From assembly GCA_024275555.1 (NCBI GenBank), contig JAJRYW010000431.1, positions 1-8,182 on the forward strand: a stretch of 8,182 nt of DNA. The letters run 5' to 3'. The DNA comes from Calditrichota bacterium (lineage in GTDB: Bacteria > Calditrichota > Calditrichia > RBG-13-44-9 > J075). Made by a program: the position numbers and the translations under genes. Below, piece after piece: positions 5,501 through 8,182 of the stretch (within the stretch, counting starts at the first letter, position 1; the number at the start of each line of letters is the position of its first letter). Below the pieces are notes generated by a model. That model worked only from the letters and a program-made list of their open reading frames with translations, was not told where the DNA came from and did not search any database.

Positions 5501-6229
5501 ATAATCGACGACGGTTTGCTTCAGCAACTCGACGGCGCGGTTTAGCAGGCCCAGCTGCTGGTACACCCGGGCTTCTCCCAAGAGCGCCTCGGCCAGGAAG
5601 GTGGGGTCTTGGCTGATCTCCCGGATACGCCGGAATTCTACCCCGGCCCGTTCGGGTTCGTTTTTTTCCAAGAGCACCCGGGCAAATAAAATCCGGCCGG
5701 CCGGATATTCGGACGATTCAATATAGCGATCCAGGAACTCCTTGATGGCCTGTTCAGCGCGGTTGAGCTGATGATCCTGCAAATAGGCCCGGGCGGCGGC
5801 CAGCAACGCCGGCGGCGCCTGGGGGTCGGAAGGGTAGAGAATCTTGACCGTCTCAAAGGCTTTGGCCGCCTCGGCAAGGTTGCCCTGCAAAAGGTAACAC
5901 TCCCCGGCCCGGTACCAGGCTTCCGGGGCTCGCTTATGCTCCGGCATACTCACCGCCAGGCCCTGGAATTCAATCCGGGCGTCGTCCAGGTTGCCGATTT
6001 TCTGAAGCGCATCGGCGTAATAAAAGCGGGCGTCCCCCTGGCGGTCGCTGCCCGGATAGCGGTTGATGAAGGTAGAAAATTGCTGTGCGGCAATATCATA
6101 AAACCCTTCATTATAAAGTTTCAGCGCATAGGAAAAATCGTTGCTCTCATTATACGCCTGGCTGAACACCGGCTGGGCAATCAGCAGGATCAATAAGATT
6201 ACATAGCATTTAAAAAGCTTTTTGTACAT
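2570..6229 (-). CDS. Exported 1219-residue tetratricopeptide-repeat protein
   Basis: A very long all-helical repeat protein, probably a periplasmic scaffold. It begins with a Sec-type signal peptide (MYKK, hydrophobic CYVILLILLIAQPVF, cleavage near residues 23-25 in VFSQA; no lipobox Cys). From about residue 32 to the C-terminus it is a chain of TPR/TPR-like helical hairpins with the usual small-residue and proline pattern (for example ALKLYNEGFYDIAAQQFSTF, AWYRAGECYLLQGNLAEAAK, AHFMLGQAYATLNKPEEAIK, EIQFYIGEAYYNSGQYQTAI). I judge there are more than twenty hairpins. The first repeats, with spacers such as NRYPGSDRQGDA, resemble the BamD/CpoB (YbgF) outer-membrane-lipoprotein TPR class. Repeats are clearest in residues 30-330 and 950-1219; the middle (about 480-680) is more divergent. 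No enzymatic domain, transmembrane helix after the signal, or C-terminal sorting domain is seen. The ATG follows the helicase stop by 15 bases with GGAGA in place, so start and co-transcription are well supported. Partner and exact role unknown; TPR arrays generally bind proteins, so envelope assembly or secretion is only an inference. Confidence 0.93.
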   Translation of the reverse strand: MYKKLFKCYVILLILLIAQPVFSQAYNESNDFSYALKLYNEGFYDIAAQQFSTFINRYPGSDRQGDARFYYADALQKIGNLDDARIEFQGLAVSMPEHKRAPEAWYRAGECYLLQGNLAEAAKAFETVKILYPSDPQAPPALLAAARAYLQDHQLNRAEQAIKEFLDRYIESSEYPAGRILFARVLLEKNEPERAGVEFRRIREISQDPTFLAEALLGEARVYQQLGLLNRAVELLKQTVVDYPNQQAAREATRQLAEIYLDKRDYPAALALLGKALDRYRDQKDQQIFKMMRAQTYFGKGDYSLARKEIEPLLDQNEDGAAQNTLRFYYASCLVESGQAEAAYQEFQKLNRQAGATLTELRPAILINLTRIAGQTGRYSESRQYLQELERLLRPGIVTEKLHAGFIETVLSAGELGLAEAELQRFLALYPASPLRDDLLFQTAKAYFKAGNYLQASSLFNRIVEQYLCAADYDSSLLYRDFIRSYHQQGRQTGVTELARLLGRLLTGADREQLLFDLGKIYLDDLKDYQEASHIFAAYVENAPDSGRAGEGWYYLSKSQLRQAEYQRFLHPQNTPGYETLLATLKRAVSYAAYTPAPDSLTFWFLTRTIAHEAIPAPKLVQFWEHFLKTYPDSRLSYPVQLELAAAYLAAGDSSNAVRLWTVLSQQRQNIVLAGDAYWRLANYYQQNGDLSQSEEILKTYLLEIKTHPDQAEAYLRLAHAAESRGEYGTAAQFYERILSRFDYAPAADIAREQVINAYIRAGQLDNALKKIQVILAQYPETSDRIAAHFLVAPQPSLYFYAGKAFASSGKHPQARQYLLTFLNRAASPEHVNEALYLLGRMAEQEDDPESALLQYALVKPAPSDSFFYQANKNRADILFKSGKYSEAVAILTTLIDMAPDAAQKQDLEALKIRCMINQGAATQAAVKAFSKTYKGTPSLPNHLASFEYERGRVAFTKKKFDPAIKYFKTVMKRYKETDYYDDAHFMLGQAYATLNKPEEAIKVFREFQEKHPDSPLLSNVHLSLARIHFREEDQDAGLEETRKAVETAVDAPSRKAALSLLINAYKQIGLWDGALNSAREYVRLFPNAQDAVNKKISIGNAMIRLNRYQEAIDYFKKLKFEVSSREEPEIQFYIGEAYYNSGQYQTAINEFMKIPLLSQKTKLQWEASALYFAGQSYEKLGRSQEAIRMYQQIVDRPGIQLEFKRQARQLIDKLKKLN

Positions 6230-6240
6230 CGTTATTCTCC
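6230..6240 (-). promoter_or_regulatory. Shine-Dalgarno of the large TPR gene in the 15-base gap
   Basis: On the minus strand the gap after the helicase TAA reads ACCCGGAGAATAACG and then ATG. GGAG at 6240-6237 lies seven bases from the start codon, an ideal spacing. It fixes the TPR start and leaves no room for a promoter or terminator, supporting one transcript with the helicase. Confidence 0.8.
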
Positions 6241-6244
6241 GGGT

Positions 6245-8182
6245 TTAACTGCGGGAGTCCAGATCCACTTTACGCAGATTTGCATATTCCGGTACAATGG
6301 TTTTTAAGTGACGCCTTTCGAATAAGACTTTTAAACGAACACCGCCCCGATAAGATTCCACACTGAGCACCTGCCCTTTCCCGAAGGACTCATGCACCAC
6401 CCACTCCCCGACGGAGAACTCGCTCTCGTCGTCCACCTGGGAGGCGGTATACTCGAGAAAATCCTCATCAAACTCTTCCCACTCCTGGCGGTTTTTGCGG
6501 CGCCGGCCGTCGGATTGTTCCGGAGAGCGCGGTCCGAAATGCTGTTCGGTATAGTGCACCGGAATCTCGCGCAGGAAACGCGAGGGGACGCTCAGGTAAG
6601 ACATCCCGCCGGCGTCCTGGCTAAAGCGGCGGCGCTGCCTGGCCCGGAACAGGTAAAGCCGCTCCATAGCCCGGGTCATGCCCACGTACAACAGGCGCCG
6701 CTCTTCTTCCAGTTCATCCTTATCGTTTAAGGTGCGGGAGAGCGGGAAGAGGCCGTCCTCCATGCCGGTGATCATCACCACCGGGAACTCCAGTCCCTTG
6801 GCGCTGTGCAGGGTCATCAGGGTAATCCGGGGCTGATCGGGATTCCAGTCGTCCATATCGGTGTGGAGCGACACTTCCTCCAGAAAATCGGACAACCGAT
6901 CCGATCCGTGGACCGCCCGTTCCTGAAATTCCAGGATGCTGTTGAGCAATTCGTTGATATTTTCCATGCGGTCGATTTCATCCTGGCTGCCGGAAGCGCT
7001 GTATTCCCGCTTCAAGCCAAAGGCCGTAACCACTTCACTGGCAATTTGATAGGCAGATTTGCTTTCCAGCATCTCCCGGAACTCGCGGATCCGGGTAATA
7101 AAATCCCGGATCGCCCGGGCGGCGCGCTTGGCCAGGCCTTCAATCGAATCCACCTGGCTGAGGGCCGCGTCTAAGGAGACGCCCTGGCGCTCAGCGTATT
7201 CATTTACCTTTTTTAGCGAGGTTCCCCCGATGCCGCGGGTGGGGAAATTAATGATGCGCTGCAGCGCTACGGAATCGCGGGGGTTGACCAGGTAGCGCAG
7301 GTAAGCCAGCACATCTTTGACTTCCTTGCGTTCGTAAAATTTCACCCCGCCTAAAATCACATAAGGGATGTTTGATCGACGCAATCCGTCTTCCAGCACC
7401 CGGGATTGGGCGTTGGTGCGGTAAAGGATGGCAATATCCTGGTAGCCGTACCGCTTAGATTGCACCAGGGTGTCAATTTCCCAGCAGACCTGGGCGGCCT
7501 CATCCCACTCATTGGCCGCTTCGAAGAGGTCGATTTTCTTTCCTTTGCCTTTGTCGCTCCAGAGATTTTTCCCCAGGCGGTTGAGATTGTTGGCCACCAC
7601 GCTGTTCGCAGCTTCCAGGATGATCTGGGTGGAGCGATAGTTCTGCTCCAGGCGCACAATTTTGGCGTCGGGATAGTCCTTCTCGAAGGAAAGGATGTTC
7701 TGGATATCCGCGCCCCGCCAGCGGTAGATGCTCTGATCCTCATCGCCCACCACGCAGATATGGCCATGCGCCCGGGAGAGATTGCGGATAAAATAGTATT
7801 GTGCTTTGTTGGTGTCCTGGTATTCATCCACCAAAATGTAGCGGAACCGTTTCTGGTAACGGCTCAGCACTTCCGGCGAGCGGGTAAATATCTCCAGCGG
7901 TTTCAGGAGCAGGTCGTCAAAATCCAGGGCGTTGTTTTTGCGAAGCCGTTTCTGGTACTCGGTGTAGACTTCGTAGAGAATTTTTTCGGCGTGTTGCACG
8001 GCGGTTTTGGCAAAATCCTCCGGAGAAACCATCTTGTTTTTTTTATCGCTGATCAGGTATTGTGCGCGTTTGGGCGTCAGCACCTTGGAATCGACCTGCA
8101 TCGTTTCGCAGATTTGCTGTAGCAGGCGCACCTGGTCGGTGACGTCATAAATAGTGAAATTGGAATCGTATCCCAGGTGATG
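6245..8182 (-). CDS. pcrA: PcrA/UvrD-type superfamily 1A DNA helicase, 5' end outside window
   Basis: ATP-dependent 3'-5' DNA helicase of the UvrD/PcrA/Rep group, which acts in the cytoplasm in excision repair, replication restart and clearing of replication-transcription conflicts. The frame stays open to the window edge; the 645 visible residues start HHLGYDSNFTIYDVTDQV, a typical stretch between motifs Ia and II. About 100 residues, including the Walker A/Q-motif region, must lie beyond 8182 (family length about 720-780). Visible motifs: II VDEYQDTN (7831-7808), III GDEDQSIYRWRGA (7747-7709), IV NYRST (7642-7628), V TLHSAKGLEF (6814-6785), VI EEERRLLYVGMTRA (6709-6668). A charged linker is followed by a C-terminal module FSVGEWVVHESFGKGQV...VLFERRHLK (about 6418-6266), matching the PcrA/UvrD Tudor-like domain known to contact RNA polymerase. 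Motif III has Arg where E. coli UvrD has Gly (SIYGWRGA), a variant I recall from other phyla. The GTG at 8131 is an internal Val codon, not the start. No inactivating change is visible. UvrD versus PcrA naming is arbitrary here. Confidence 0.95.
   Translation of the reverse strand, partial: HHLGYDSNFTIYDVTDQVRLLQQICETMQVDSKVLTPKRAQYLISDKKNKMVSPEDFAKTAVQHAEKILYEVYTEYQKRLRKNNALDFDDLLLKPLEIFTRSPEVLSRYQKRFRYILVDEYQDTNKAQYYFIRNLSRAHGHICVVGDEDQSIYRWRGADIQNILSFEKDYPDAKIVRLEQNYRSTQIILEAANSVVANNLNRLGKNLWSDKGKGKKIDLFEAANEWDEAAQVCWEIDTLVQSKRYGYQDIAILYRTNAQSRVLEDGLRRSNIPYVILGGVKFYERKEVKDVLAYLRYLVNPRDSVALQRIINFPTRGIGGTSLKKVNEYAERQGVSLDAALSQVDSIEGLAKRAARAIRDFITRIREFREMLESKSAYQIASEVVTAFGLKREYSASGSQDEIDRMENINELLNSILEFQERAVHGSDRLSDFLEEVSLHTDMDDWNPDQPRITLMTLHSAKGLEFPVVMITGMEDGLFPLSRTLNDKDELEEERRLLYVGMTRAMERLYLFRARQRRRFSQDAGGMSYLSVPSRFLREIPVHYTEQHFGPRSPEQSDGRRRKNRQEWEEFDEDFLEYTASQVDDESEFSVGEWVVHESFGKGQVLSVESYRGGVRLKVLFERRHLKTIVPEYANLRKVDLDSRS

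Noticed and set aside
4691..5545. 284-codon plus-strand open frame opposite the large TPR gene
   Set aside because: It lies wholly antisense to a clearly real TPR gene with strong repeat pattern; its Gln/Gly/Leu-rich product shows no domain pattern, as expected from the complement of a GC-rich gene.
7406..8122. 238-codon plus-strand open frame opposite the helicase
   Set aside because: It is the antisense of conserved helicase motifs II-IV and shows no recognisable domain.
8129..8131. GTG as start of the helicase
   Set aside because: The frame continues to the window edge with conserved residues (FTIYDVTDQ), and the Walker A region would be missing from a protein started here.

Overview
The window holds a compact minus-strand gene block (1079-8182) followed, in the direction of transcription, by about 1 kb of gene-free, repeat-rich DNA (1-1020). 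In transcriptional order the block is: the 3' nine-tenths or so of a PcrA/UvrD-type DNA helicase gene (cut by the right window edge), a 1219-residue exported tetratricopeptide-repeat (TPR) protein, and a 447-residue lipoprotein with an N-terminal TPR region and a C-terminal TolB/PD40-type beta-propeller. A clean rho-independent terminator closes the block at 1022-1051. The helicase and the TPR gene are only 15 bases apart with a good Shine-Dalgarno, so they are probably co-transcribed. The lipoprotein gene follows after 147 bases and may also have its own weak promoter.

The exported TPR protein and the lipoprotein indicate a diderm (Gram-negative) bacterium. The style of the proteins (very long periplasmic TPR protein, TPR+PD40 lipoprotein, helicase with GDEDQSIYRWRGA) suggests the Fibrobacterota-Chlorobiota-Bacteroidota side of the tree or neighbours such as Calditrichota/KSB1, but no marker fixes this; Shine-Dalgarno motifs argue mildly against a typical Bacteroidota. 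The two envelope proteins plausibly act together at the outer membrane/periplasm; the helicase acts on cytoplasmic DNA and has no evident functional link to them.

The most interesting part is the 1-1020 region, which is visibly more AT-rich than the genes. It carries a 436-bp element (283-718) with perfect 14-bp terminal inverted repeats beginning GTAA and flanked by a perfect 8-bp direct repeat (AATCATTT). This is the signature of an IS66-type insertion, here without a transposase: a MITE-like non-autonomous element. Inside it are two oppositely oriented copies of a roughly 50-60 bp repeat with a CCCCGG-N4-CCGGGG core; a third core-like hairpin lies just outside. Around it are several short intergenic repeat families (GATTTACGATTT, AATCCGTG..., CTTTGCG...) and further hairpins. 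A 58-codon open stretch without a start codon inside the element may be a gene remnant or chance.
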